From the NCBI GenBank assembly GCA_025765595.1, contig JAIVFH010000109.1, positions 43,955 to 107,954 on the forward strand: a stretch of 64,000 nt of DNA, written 5' to 3'. Numbering within the stretch: the first letter of the stretch is position 1; each line of letters starts with the position of its first letter. Shown here piece after piece: positions 39,389 through 50,976 of the stretch. Position numbers and translations under genes: made by a program. The notes under the pieces were generated by a model. It had not been told where the DNA came from, did not search any database, and saw nothing but the letters and a program-made list of their open reading frames with translations. The stretch comes from Obelidium mucronatum. Its lineage: Eukaryota; Chytridiomycota; Chytridiomycetes; Chytridiales; Chytriomycetaceae.

Positions 39389-41076
39389 ATGGAGTGGCCA
39401 CAGTGGAGTGAGTGCCGACTGCCTACGCTGCATGCCGTTTCAATCGGTGACACTTTCAAATTAGATCATTTGCCTGTCTCTGCGCAACGAGTGGCTCTGA
39501 TCTACGCTATGGCATTGTTGCTTATGGTGTTTACGTTCCACTCATTAAAGACTCTGACGGCAATTCAAGACGTCAAGGAAAGCAGTAGCAAGATCATGGA
39601 GACTTCAAACATAATCAGTGGCGTTACAGGCCCGTCATTGGCGGTGGCAACGGCTGAAAGTGAAACAACAACAAAGACTACAACACCGACTCACACACCC
39701 AGAATCAACCTCGATAATGTCGCCGTTGTGATACATACCGGAAAGCAGGTTATCGAAAAGCGCATGCCGGTGCAGATGAATACGTTTCTGAAGGACTTTA
39801 AGAACTTGCTCCTTGTTGCTGATTACGACGGTGAATTCATGGGACACCACGTCCACAATGTCCTGGATGGGCTCTACGAAAAGACCAAGGCTCGGCTTGG
39901 AAATTCAGAAGGCGGGAATGTGTCAAAAACATCGAGGGGTGACGAAGGAAAAGGATGGTGTGTTCACATTTTGATTGATTGACCCTAATGCAATCATTAA
40001 ACCGACTCCAGGGACGGGGATGCCCACAAGTTCATTCCAGGGTTTAAATTGGCTTATGAAAAGTTCCCAGATGTTGATTGGTATATCTTGATTGATGATG
40101 ATGTTTACCTTTGTAAGTGTCGATTGTTTGTGTTGGCTCGGGCTAAAGATTCCAAAGTTATGGAGCCTATCATGAAGCAATTAAAGAAAATGGATCCCTC
40201 TCAAAACCATTATTTGGGTAGAGCTTTCACTATTTCGAAAGGGGTTAGTTCCGACCTTTTTTCTCTCCCGGTAGTTTGACTCTTGCTTATCATCAGGCGT
40301 GCGGAGAGACTAATCCTCCTCCATTTGGTCACGGAGGAACTGGAATATATGTTTCGAAGGGAGCTATGCAGCAGTTTTTGAAGGTGGCGGATAAGTGCAT
40401 AATGAAGTATGCAAACTGTTGGGGTGGGTCCATTCCAAATCATTCTGTAGTATACATATATGTTTAATTCCACAATAGCCGGAGACGTTCGCATGTCTCT
40501 CTGTTTCAGAGATGCAGGCATCAAATTGGGACAGAAAGGGAATTTGGATGCACTTCACAACGACCCGTATGTGATGTTCTGATTTGTTGAGACATGAAAT
40601 TTATTGGCCTTCTATTTGTAGACCGGTGAGGGACTTCAGCTACGACATGAACCCTTGCAGTGAGCCATCAGCATTCCATCACCTGACGCCAACCGAAGTA
40701 TGACACTAGATGTTACACCCGCAGTGACACTATTCTAACATCCCATTGGCAGATCCAAACATTCCATAACATGAGCTTAGAAGGGCCTGTCACTATGGCT
40801 CAAGTTTATCACAAATTCAAAGGAGTCAATGTTGCCGACACGTTCCAAACCGAAATCGACATTACAGGCCACTTTTATCATCACAGTCAAAAGCAAACAT
40901 ACGTGGAATGTCAAAAACAGTGTGTAAATGATCCTAAATGTGCTGCCTGGGTCGCTGAAGATAACAAAAAGTGCTGGTTGAAACAAGCTCCGGGTGGAAC
41001 GAAAGCGCGAAAGGGTTGGATAGGTGGTCAGATTGGGCAACGGTACCAGTGCATCAAGAGTGCCGCGAAGCAGTAA
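39389..41076 (+). CDS. Fringe-like GT31 glycosyltransferase with C-terminal PAN domain (copy 1)
   Basis: Type II membrane topology: a short cytoplasmic tail and signal anchor (ALIYAMALLLMVFTF). The catalytic region follows: FKNLLLVADYDGEFMGHHVH, then DWYILIDDDVYLF with the metal-binding acidic triad, GETNPPPFGHGGTGIYVSKG, and DVRMSLCFRDAGIKLG. A C-terminal PAN/Apple-type module has conserved cysteines (YVECQKQCVNDPKCAAWVAE; KKCWLKQAPGG). Seven or so short introns. Probably a Golgi glycosyltransferase; donor and acceptor unknown. Tandem paralogue of 41206-42829. Confidence 0.8.
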
Positions 41077-41205
41077 ATAATTCATTGATTGAGATAATAT
41101 TACCTAAATAATAAATGCATGGATTCATTTTGTTTTAAGTTTCTAAATATAACTCAAGATGCCACGACGTAAGCCAAACAAGCATCGCAACGTATCGTTT
41201 AACCA

Positions 41206-42829
41206 ATGTCACACCAATTAGTTCCTCTATCTGTCCAAAGAACTGGAATTATATATGTTCTGGCTCTATTTCTTCTCTTTTTTACTATTCGGACCTTTAC
41301 CTTTGAGTCTGAGTCGGCGAACGGGGATCACCTTTCAACAACACCGGCTTCTAAAACGGCAGTAACCGATACATCAAATCCTGTAGAATCCGGCAATTCA
41401 AAGATGACAGGCGAAAGAAACAGTGTGCCTCGTTTTGACAACATCGCCTTCATTATTCGAACTGGAGCCAAAGGAACAGATGCGAAACTCAAAGCACAGA
41501 TGGGATCATTCTTAAAGGATTTCAAGAATCTGTTGGTTGTCGCAGATTATGACGATGAAGTGTTAGGACATCGAGTACATAACATCTTGGATGGATTGTT
41601 TGAAAGGACCAAAGCGCGCATTAAAAACCCGGATAACATTAAACCACTTGGAAATCAAACGAAAGCTGTGGATGGAAAGAACTGGTGAGAGTTTGTTTTT
41701 CATTCGAGGAAAGCATGGTAAAAAGGTCTCTCAATTTTAAGGAAAGGAGATGCATTCAAGGTCATCCCGGGGCTTTTACTTGCCTATGAAATATTTCCAA
41801 GTGTCGATTGGTATATTACAATTGACGATGCAGCTTTCTTATGTTAGTTTCGAAATGGATTCTGATTCTGATTTGTGAATTTAACTCCTCATGTAGTTAT
41901 GGGCCCTCTCTTGAAGCAACTTGAAAGATTTAATCCGTCTGAAGTTCATTACTTAGGTTTACCGTTTGGAGTGCCGAAAGGGGTACGTGTGAAACCCGCT
42001 GGAGTTAGGGTGACCATTTTGATAATAACAGTGCGCCAACAGGCTTGCGGAGAAACAAATCCACCAAAGTTTGGACACAGTGGCACTGGAATATATTTAT
42101 CCAAGGCCGCGATGAAAGTGCTGGGGAAAGTCGGAGATGGCTGCGTATTGAAGTATCAGGATTGCTGGGGTATTTCGCGTTGAATTGCAGATTTGAATTT
42201 CGATGGTTAACTGTTTTTAGGTGGAGATGTAACACTTTCTCTTTGCTTGCGGGATGCGGGTGTCAAGCTGTCAGAACCAAAAAGCAATCTTAATGGGCTA
42301 TACGGAGATCCGTTAGTACTTTCATTTCAAATAGTCTCGATTTGATGACTGTTGTTTTTGATAGGCCTCTGGGAGATTTCAATTATGATATGGATGCCTG
42401 CAATGAGCCAAGCGCTTTTTGTCACTTGACAAAAGAGCAGGTTGGAGACGAGCTGTCTAATTTACTCTATTTAACTTAATTCTGCTGGATCAGATTCAAA
42501 TGTTTCAATCGCTGCGCCAGCAACCAGAGCGTGTGACGATGGGGGACATTTACCAAAAATTCAAAGGTGGTTTCAACTTGACGGACTTTGTTCAACCCAA
42601 TGTTGATATTTCTGGGACATTCTACCATCACAACAAAAATCAAAATTACATTGATTGCCAGAAGCAGTGCATCAACGATCCAAAGTGTGTTGCATGGGTT
42701 GGAGAAGCGAACAAAGTGTGCTGGTTGAAAAAGGCGCCGGGAAAAGTCAAGTCACGGAATGGCTGGGCTGGTGGCCATATTGGCAACCGATACCGTTGTG
42801 AAGAGAAAGAGAAGGGAAAGAAGGCTTGA
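41206..42829 (+). CDS. Fringe-like GT31 glycosyltransferase with PAN domain (copy 2, altered active site)
   Basis: Same exon layout as copy 1: signal anchor (RTGIIYVLALFLLFFTI), FKNLLVVADYDDEVLGHRVH, GETNPPKFGHSGTGIYLSKA, and a PAN module (YIDCQKQCINDPKCVAWVGE; VCWLKKAPG). The metal-binding motif reads WYITIDDAAF instead of WYILIDDDVY, so the third acidic residue is Ala. The frame is otherwise intact and the PAN module is fully kept, suggesting a retained binding or regulatory role, or changed metal dependence. Confidence 0.8.
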
Positions 42830-42872
42830 GTGAAATTCTTTTTTATCGTCCAATAACGTAACCGAAGACTGC

Positions 42873-43799
42873 ATGGCGCCTTCGCTGCCGGTCGAGCTCG
42901 TCTGCGACATTCTGCTTGCGGCGGCGGCGGCCGACCCGTCTGCGTTTGCGGACGCTGACGTCAGCCAGCCGCGCAACACGGCGGCTGTTCTGGTCGGCGG
43001 CGGCGCACGCGGCGGTGCTTGTTGGCCGCCACGGCCGCGGGGGAGCGCTGGACCACGCGGGCGGCTGTCTCGCCGCGTGGGGGAACCGCCGCATCGACCA
43101 CCACGCCGTAATCAGCGCCGTCGTCCGCCGCTGCGGCGCTGCCGTTGTGCGCGCGGGCGAGTGGAGCGCGCTAAGGGCCGCCTGCGGCAAGCAGCGCTGC
43201 GTGGCTCTCGTGCGGGCTGTGCTCGACGTGTCACCGGAAGGGGTCGCTGTCAAAGACCACGAGGCGTTCAGAGAAGCCTGCCGCTTCAACAACGTCGAAA
43301 TCGCGTCTCTGCTGCTGAAGTACGGCGCGGATGTTCATGCAAGAGCAGACGAGCCCCTCAGGTGCGATTCTGTGGGTGATGCTGTTGTCTGCCAGACTGA
43401 ATACTGAACCAATCTTACAATACTAGATTCTCTGCCTGCTTTGGAAACGCGACTATGGTTCAATTCTTACTTGAAAACAATGCTTCAGTTTCTGCCCTCT
43501 ATAACTCACCGTTGTTTGGTGCAATCGATATGGGTCACGATGATATTGTCTTGATGCTTTTGGCCGCAGGAGCAGACCCTAACATTCCCATGAATGGAAT
43601 TGCTGGAGGAAGGTCTCCTCTTCAGGCTTCAGTTCTGCAAGGGCGGCTTGCGCTGGTGGAACCTCTCATTAATTATGGGGCAAATGTTCAATATCAGAAT
43701 AATGCTGCGAAACGTGATGCCATTCGAAGAAATCTATGGGACATTGTTGCCATTTTAGAAAAGGCGGAGGTGTTGAGCCGTAGTCAATCATTTGTTTAA
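42873..43799 (+). CDS. F-box-like/ankyrin-repeat protein
   Basis: N-terminus MAPSLPVELVCDILLAAAAA is F-box-like. Ankyrin-type repeats follow: CRFNNVEIASLLLKYGADVH, ACFGNATMVQFLLENNASVS, IDMGHDDIVLMLLAAGADPN and VLQGRLALVEPLINYGANVQ. An intron at about 43362-43427 (GTGCGATT...ACTAG) joins DEPLR to FSACFGN. A one-base frame change near 42985 is needed inside a very GC-rich first exon. Likely a substrate adaptor of an SCF ubiquitin ligase, by analogy. Confidence 0.72.
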
Positions 43800-44536
43800 A
43801 TTCCTGAGTAAAAATTAAATAATAACTTAATTATGGTTGGGGCAGGGTTGGCATTTCCCGGCATTTCTTGGATTGGTTGCCTTTGAAAATGTCGGCGCAT
43901 TTTTGAGTTCACCCGTGTCGCCAAATAACTCGAATTCGATTCGAGAAGATAGCAACAGACACGGTGACTCGAAGGCGACAGCGGGGTTGCTTCTTCAGCC
44001 TGGACCGTCTTTGGCACCACAACTTTTAACACTGACAAAAAGTACAAAAAGTACAAAAAGGCACCGCCTTTCCTTTTTTTTAACGTGTACACCCCGAAAT
44101 TTCACTACTAACCTTTCGTTTTTTAAAAATTTGAGTCTGAAGAAGAAGAGGAAACTTCGATGTGCCGGACCGCAAGAGATTCTTGTTGGTTGCTGAGGAT
44201 GGAGGAGGCGGACAACGATTAGATCCGCAGTTTGATGTGGCGGACACTATTGCTTTTCCAAACGAAAGTAACATTGAAAAAAAAGCGAGAGTTTCAGGGG
44301 ATATGACTATGGGTTGTGCGCCTGCTGGCGTGGTAGTTGAAGCCCGGAAACCATTTGCGTGTCGAGTTTGTGGTCGTCATGCAACACAGAAAAAAAGCTG
44401 ACAATTTTTCTCAAAACGCGCTCCAAAACAACAAACCACGAGCAAAAGGACTTCAAAACGATCCAGCGTTCTCACACGACAATAACCCCTCCAAAATAAT
44501 GACGCGTTTGCCCGTAGTTTATAGTAAGCACCCATA
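43800..44536. other. Intergenic region / uncertain 5' part of the FANK1-like remnant
   Basis: An open stretch at 44162-44401 (PDRKRFLLVAEDGGGGQ, ending KPFACRVCGRHATQKKS) may be a 5' exon of the following remnant, but no start or domain could be confirmed. Confidence 0.3.
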
Positions 44537-45060
44537 CTTTAGGTTATGAAAGCGACGGCACCCGCTCATGGATGTTCCACCCTGAAAACCGCCCACCGCA
44601 TGGCACTCCCATACAGATTGTAAAAGGCGAAGAAGAATATCCACAGTTTCTCGCGAATATGAAGGAACCGATGATTATGGCGTCATTAAGAATTTGAAGC
44701 CAGCAACTCCATACCGATTCAAACTGAGAATATGAGATCCGCATTCACAAGAGTTTGAAGATGACTTTGTTGAAGCTTTTGCGTCTATGACAGGTTAGCA
44801 CTATACTAAACACTCCCTCACTCCAACATGTTATCCCCCCTTCACCCACCTTTTTCCAGACGAATTAAAACTTGTCAAAGTGCAGCTGAAACTACACAGA
44901 GCAGTTGACGAAAACGATATGGAAATGTTTAGGCAGTTGATGGATGAAAATCGAGCTGAAATCGATGTTGAAATGAGAGATACGAATGGCAAAACAAAAC
45001 AACAGGGTACATTACTCCATTATTGCAATGACCGCATGGCCCTACATGCATCTCAATTTT
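44537..45060 (+). pseudogene. FANK1-like fibronectin III/ankyrin fragment
   Basis: In broken frames the sequence reads YEGTDDYGVIKNLKPATPYR then FKLRI, an FN3-like end, followed after a stop and an intron (ends near 44861) by QLKLHRAVDENDMEMFRQLM then EIDVEMRDTNGKT and GTLLHYC, the start of ankyrin repeats. This FN3-then-ankyrin order matches FANK1. The ankyrin array is cut short and runs into the upstream region of the secreted-protein gene at 45271. A frame change near 44690 and a stop codon near 44732 support a decayed gene. Confidence 0.5.
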
Positions 45061-45270
45061 AGTTCTCAGATGAAAAGCGGCAATGCACGATCCATTGCCG
45101 CCCTGTTGCTTGTTACGGCCATTCAAATCAATACAGTTACTGAAATTGAAAGAACTAGCCCCGCAGAGCCATTTGTTTTCATGGCACGTGCCCTTCTTGC
45201 TTGGAGACACGCGCCGCGCATACCTTGTGATCGATATTGTCGTTCGAGTCTGGAACACCAGGAGAAAAAA

Positions 45271-47894
45271 ATGCATATCGTCTCTGTTGTTGCCCTGTTG
45301 CTGGCATCTGCCTCCCAAATCAACGCTCAAGCAATCGGAGCCGCCTGCACTAATATCGGAAGCGCTTGTACTGCTTTGACTAACGGTCAAAACAGGTGTA
45401 CCGCTGTTGGCACTGGCAAATTCTGCGTTGGAACATGTAACGACAAGTTTAACCTCGTTGCAGGCGCCTGTGTCGCCGTGGAGTTCGGTGCAGCTTGTGA
45501 AACCACCACGGAAACTGTAATCGAAAAGGCATGTCCTGCTGCCAACTTTGTGGGGGCTGGAAGTGTCACTTGTCCGACAGTCGCTATTGCCGCTGTTGCT
45601 GGGAAAAATCCGGCAATCAACGCCAATCGTTGTACAGCAATCTGCGCGCCTGGTTATACATTGAAATCCGGAAGTACTTCCATTACCGGCTCCAGGTCAA
45701 TCTCCCAAACCAACTCCTTCACTGGGTGTGAAAAGTCTGTTGTTTCAACTGTCTGTAGCTTCGACTCCGAGTGCCCTCCATCGGACAACACCGGTGAAGT
45801 CAAATGCCTCACTGACACGGTTCCCCCAGTGGCTCCAGCTGCGGATGGCACTGGATTCTGTACCATTAGCTGTTATACCGCCAATGGATATGCTCTAGTT
45901 GGTTCGAACGGTAGAACTGCCGGTGATGTCTGCAAGAAGGCTGGACCTGGAACTGCCTGTTCCAGCAATGCGCAATGCCCAACCAACACAGGAATTTTCT
46001 GTGACACTACCGCCGGCAAATGCTCCTTGAATTGTGAATCGCCTTTGGTCGCCATTGGTCCAGTTCTCAATGGCAAGGTTGACTTGACAAACTCTACCAC
46101 AATTTGCGGAAAGCCAGCCATTGGTGGAAAGTGTAATGTTGAAAACAAGAACTCTGCCTGTCCAGCTGTCCCGGCTGGTATCACTTCCGACTGTGTAGAC
46201 GGATCCTGCGCTTTTACTGGATGCACTGACAACACCAAATCATTGAATGGAACTGCCACCGACCCATTCACCACCTGCGTAACAAAGGCTATCAATTCCA
46301 CCTGTTTCGATGTCGCTAAAGATTGCCCTGCCACTGCTCCAGCCAACTCTTACTTCTCTTGTGACAACAGGAAGTGTGCGTTGAACTGCTTCAAGAACTT
46401 TTACCTGGATGGTACTTCTTGTGCTGCTGGCCGTGCTCCTAGTCTTCCAGAATGCCGTCTCGCCTTCCTCGAAACGTATATAGAGCCTTCCAAGAATAAA
46501 AAAGCTCTCGACACTGCCTTTGCCATCAAGTTCAACTCCCAAATCACTGCTTTGCTTGTAACCATGTTCTATAGTTTATAATTGTGTTCTGTTATTGGTT
46601 AACAATGGATTAATAGGCCCCTGGTGTTGACGCCGTGTGCAAGGATGCCACAAATGTAGCGTCCAAGATCAATGTTGTCACTGATGAAGACACTGAAAAA
46701 ATTGCCACACCAACAGTAAGTTTCTTCTTTTCTTCGTTTTGGTCCTTCATTTACGTCTGTATTTCAGGCTTGCAGAATTCTCGCGCTTTGTGACAAAACC
46801 ACCACCACTGGTGACAACACTGCAGCTGCTTCACCACAGTTTTCGCCTGTATCTGCCGCTCTTAGGGAGGACCAGAAGGAATATTTGATGAAGGTCTTTG
46901 GTTTCAATATTAATGCCAAAACCAAGGTTGTCACCACCTCTAAACCCGTCAAATTCAGTCGTCGCCAAAACGCGGCCATTTCTGAGGACCTCGATATCCC
47001 AGTCACTACCTCTACCACTGGGAACAAAGTCGCTGTTATTATTTCTGGCACCAAGATTCTGTATGCTGGTCCAGGATTTGGCTACGATGTCCTTACTGAA
47101 AAGGTCATCAGGGCCGACATTCAACCAACTGGAGAACTTATTATAACCTTTGATGTTCCATCTTCTGTGACTGACATCTGGGTCCGTGTTGCCAATGGAA
47201 ATGTCTACATCAACTCTGGCAACAAGAACCTTGCCAAGATCCCTGTTACTGTGGAGAGGGCTGGTCCAGCCACCATCACTGGTCTTTCTGTCCCAATTGA
47301 AGCCAAACCACCACCACCACCACCACCACCACCACCACCAGCACTACTTCCACCACAACCACTGCCGCTGCACCCACCACCACCACAACCACTGTCGCTG
47401 CACCCACCACCACCACTGCCGCTGCCGCTGCCACCACTACTAAGGCTTCTGACTCCAGCAACACTGGATCCTTTGTGATCAACTGTGCTGCTGGCTCGAA
47501 GTGCTTCCTCTGTGTTGTCAACAACTCTGCCACTGTCAAGCAGGAATGCAACCAATCTGAAGTCTCCACTTCACTGGTTGGATCCACCAGCTTCAACGGA
47601 AGCACCATCTACGCTTGTATCACTGAGAATTCCAACAGCGTTGCTCAGATCTGTAACCAGGGATCTGTCAATGCCATCCCAGTTGTGGTCCCACCAGTTG
47701 TTATTGCGACCACTGGAGTCGTCACCAGCAAGGTTGTTGTCCCATCCCCAGTAGTCCCTGTTGTTGTTGTTGTTTCATCTCCAGTTGCTCCAGTTGTGGT
47801 TGTTCCAGTCAAGACTGGAATCTACGTTGTTGGCTCCTCTGCCAATACTATTGCTGCAGGACTCGCAACCATTGTTGGTCTTTTTATGCTCTAA
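45271..47894 (+). CDS. Large secreted Cys-rich surface protein with Thr-rich stalk and GPI-like tail
   Basis: Start at ATG 45271 gives a signal peptide (MHIVSVVALLLASASQINAQ); the longer upstream open frame is read-through of the FANK1-like remnant. About 400 residues follow with many regularly spaced cysteines in repeats of the type C-x5-C-x(n)-C-x3-C. Introns near 46566-46617 and 46716-46768 lead to a beta-rich globular part (GNKVAVIISGTKILYAGPGF). Next is a CCA/ACC triplet tract that must be read as a Thr-rich stalk for the downstream frame (SFVINCAAGSKCFLCVVNNS) to be reached. The C-terminus is hydrophobic (TIAAGLATIVGLFML), GPI-signal-like. Probably wall-anchored or an adhesin; no catalytic motif. 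Confidence 0.7.
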
Positions 47895-48407
47895 TTGATT
47901 AAATTGATTGATATTAATGACATTTACTTGTGACTGAGTCATTTTTTGTTCCTGTCCATATTGTATATGCATTTTTTTAAATTCTGAATAAAACTATTTC
48001 AAATGTTGGCTAAGTTTATTTCAATCCATAATAAGCCAATAGAGGTCGGCAGATATTCCCGGTGTTTCAAGGTTTTGGTTTTGGCTGTGCTTTGAAAACA
48101 GGCAGTCAGGTGTTTTGGGCTGTTTTTGCAGTGAGTGGTTTTGAAAACCAAGTTTAAAATAAAAGATGCCGTCAAAAACTGGAAAGAAGCTGACAGAACA
48201 AGCCGTGCAGGTGCTCAAAGCTTTCTAGGTGTTCTGACATGTTTGTCAAGGTCAACGCGGATGTGAGCCAGGTTGATCACTTGCTTGTGTCAACCGAAAT
48301 TTTCATCTGAAGTGGTCATCTCTGCCGAAGATCAAGGCTCTCCATTTGTGAGATTTTCGAATGCTTTCCCATGTACTGCGGAACCATCAGGACTATAACC
48401 AAAGTCA
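47895..48407. other. Non-coding stretch
   Basis: No gene supported. The only nearby structure is the TTAGGG-like tract beginning at 48408. Confidence 0.35.
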
Positions 48408-48433
48408 TAGGGTAAGGGCTAGGGTTAGGGGGG
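48408..48433 (+). repeat. Short TTAGGG-like interstitial tract
   Basis: Reads TAGGGTAAGGGCTAGGGTTA then GGGGGG, followed by a T run. These are degenerate units of the common fungal telomere repeat, adjacent to the 3' side of the LINE fragment. Confidence 0.6.
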
Positions 48434-48543
48434 TTTTTTCTTTAATGTTAAAGTTTATTGCCTCCGGTAACCCAAGCGGATAACAACCAAAGATGTAAGT
48501 TAAAGAAGAAGAAGAAGTAGAAGAAGAGTTAAAGAAAAAGTTC

Positions 48544-49433
48544 TTAAGAAATAAAAGTCAACTTAAGAAATTTCGCCAAGAAAATAGAGTCAAGCATACG
48601 GCTCCGGTAGTTTGTTGGTAGCAATGAGCGGAGGTACTTGTGAATCGGCAGGGAAGTTTCGAGCCAGGTGATGTCGAACAAGTTTTTGATGTTGGTCAAG
48701 AGACAGAGTAGAATCCCGCAGGACGTTAGCCATACTGTAGGGTGGGTTGAAGATAATAGCTTTTGAGGAGAACCCATCGAGCTCAGCCTGTTTAGTGAGC
48801 AAGTTTTTGAAGTGGTTGAAGATAGCAGTTTTGATGTCCGAGTCGACAGGTCCTTTGTGGTAAGTAGAAGAAATTGATTTGATAGTTTTGTTGCTGCTGA
48901 GTGCTGAGTGAAGTTTGCAGTCGTCAGCAGGAATAAGCTGTGGCATCTTGGAAGCCATTTGACAGGTAATGAAGTCAGCCCGGTCCAAGAAGCTTGGGAG
49001 AAACAGAAGACGACGGATAGCAGAAGATTGAAGTGGAACTGGTGGTTGCATTGGCTTGAAGATCCATTGGCAGATTTGATTGGTAAGACCAGACCCAGCA
49101 GATCCAAGTGCAAGACGTTCTGATTGAGAGATGGTTGCATTAGCGAGCGGTAAAGAATATTCCCACTTTGGACGGATAAGAGAGACAAAGATGGCCCGGC
49201 GAGACTGGGTGGTCCATGAGGAAGCATGTGGAGAAGCAGAGATGGTTTCAAAGGAGCGACGAGCTTGATGGATTTTTCCCATGAAATAGTTGAGGAATGG
49301 AGGACCAGCAGTGGAGAGTGGCAGCCCAAGGTAGCGGTCTCACTCTTTAGCAGGAATAGTGGTACCGTTGTAGATGAGTGGTGGCCCAGTGTAGTTGACG
49401 GTGGTACACTTGGATGGAGAGAGCTTAAGTCGA
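48544..49433 (-). pseudogene. Non-LTR (LINE-type) retrotransposon fragment
   Basis: In two frames it encodes a late RT/thumb region: LKLSPSKCTTVNYTG then YNGTTIPAKE and RYLGLPLS, followed by SRRAIFVSLIRPKWEYSLPL, typical of LINE reverse transcriptases. There is a stop and a frame change near 49350, no catalytic YADD and no endonuclease, so only the 3' third remains. Its 5' side is cut by a hAT fragment and its 3' side runs into the TTAGGG-like tract. Confidence 0.7.
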
Positions 49434-49520
49434 CGGTGAAAACACGGTACCTGCAGGTATGAGTCAACGGGTTTACCTGGTCGACCAAGGGTCAGACCTG
49501 GTCTCCCAGGTGTGGGTCAG
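49433..49520 (-). mobile_element. hAT terminal fragment
   Basis: CGGTACCTGCAGGTATGAGT and the following CAACGGGTTTACCTGG match, with only a couple of mismatches, the inverse of the right end of the hAT element at 26640-26724. More CCTGGT/CCAGGT subterminal motifs follow. The outermost TIR and any transposase are missing. Confidence 0.7.
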
Positions 49521-49524
49521 GTTT

Positions 49525-49542
49525 GGGGGGGGGGGGGGGGGG
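49525..49542 (+). repeat. 18-nt G homopolymer
   Basis: Uninterrupted run of G at the edge of the hAT fragment; length is likely imprecise. Confidence 0.8.
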
Positions 49543-50205
49543 AGTCTGCGTCAACAACATCGCAAAGAGACTGCAAACCTAAACCCAAATAAAGCCTATT
49601 ACATATAAAAGCAAGTATATTTAGTAGTCATGGAATTGTGTCTTTTTTGTGAGGGAGAATACTTTATTGTTCTAGAAAACTGACAATTGACAAACACGTA
49701 TCTCGGAATACAGTCCCTCTAACAACTACTAACTCTCCAAAGGAATCAATTCCTTGTTTTGGCAATCGATTGATATTCCTGCTGAGAATGTAAAATAGAC
49801 GATGCAAAGACTTGGCAAACAACTTTTGCGATCAGGAATACTCCGGCCCGCCTTGCCATAACTGAGCTGCTTTACAGTAAGTTTCGAATATTAGTCTTGG
49901 TTTATTAGTTTGACTTGTTTTTATTCTGCTGTTCCCTGCGTGGCATTGTCAAGTTGTCTGGTTTAGGAGTCAACGATCTGCCTGCTAAGATGGCAAAACC
50001 ACAATACGCATTTGTCTAATATTTTCTGCTGATGCTCTTACATATATTAATCATTTTCTAATTGCACTATTTTTTTTCTGTGTGCTACAGTTTGGAAAAG
50101 TCGGTTGGTCGTTTCAAGTACATGACAGAAGCGAAACCCCCAGTCCTCCCAATCATGTAAAAACTGCTTCTGTATCATATTAAAATATTTACTAATCACT
50201 GCAAG
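49543..50205. other. Non-coding AT-rich stretch
   Basis: No ORF, tRNA or repeat supported. Confidence 0.35.
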
Positions 50206-50937
50206 TGTTGGATGGGTCCTCATTCCAGCCGAACATCAAAGTACAAAACCAGCAACGGTAAAATTCGCCCGAGTAAACAACAGGATCTTATAAGGATAAA
50301 GACAACATTCATTGTTGTTTGGTGAATTTATTGTGTCTGCTCTTTGAGTAATCAATTTCTTACATCTACACTCCACAGGTATTGTACTTAAGTCCTCAGC
50401 TGCTCCCAATATTTTTTCGACAGCATTCTTATGGATTTCGTAAAGTTCGGTTGGGCTGCCGGTTGTTTTGGTGGAGATGTGGGGTTTTGGTGTACCACTT
50501 CACAGACAACATTTGCTAATCAAGCTTTTATTGTCTCTACACCAACAGCATCTCCTCAGATAATTGTCATGATTAAATCTGTTAAGTTTCCGTTTTTTAT
50601 TGATTGAAATAAAGAAGATTTCGACATTATGGTTTCTTACATTCTGCTTAGAAGTTAGAATTGACTACAATTTAAATTGTCTTTAATAGATTTAGTTTTG
50701 GGATTTAATTTGCTGCTGGGTCTTCTAATCAGCGCAGCTGTTATAATATGATAGCCGCTTATCGTATTTATTACATGACCAATATGTGTTCAATAATAAA
50801 AGAAGAAGATTCTTGGGAGAAATAACGCGTTCTTCTAGAACTCAACGCCCACGTTTCCACTAAGTCACATAAGCCGTCGCTTAGACTATAATGCCGATCT
50901 AACATGTTTATTTAATCACGCATAAAGGAAAATAACA
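50206..50937 (+). repeat. Candidate 5' LTR of Copia element
   Basis: Bounded by TGTTGG at 50206 and ...ATAACA at 50937, so it has TG...CA ends. It contains AATAAAAG near 50790, possibly the polyadenylation signal, and is followed directly by a primer-binding-like site. No second LTR was found, so the left limit is tentative. Confidence 0.4.
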
Positions 50938-50951
50938 AGTTATGAGCCCAA
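50938..50951 (+). other. Primer-binding site resembling internal initiator-tRNA(Met)
   Basis: AGTTATGAGCCC is complementary, with one difference, to the anticodon-arm region of eukaryotic initiator tRNA-Met. Copia-type elements are known to use such half-tRNA priming. Confidence 0.5.
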
Positions 50952-50976
50952 AGGCATTGTCTTTGGTGATTGTGAA

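Noticed and set aside
44986..45270. Longer N-terminus for the secreted Cys-rich protein
   Set aside because: Reads through the FANK1-like remnant; the ATG at 45271 gives a clean signal peptide.
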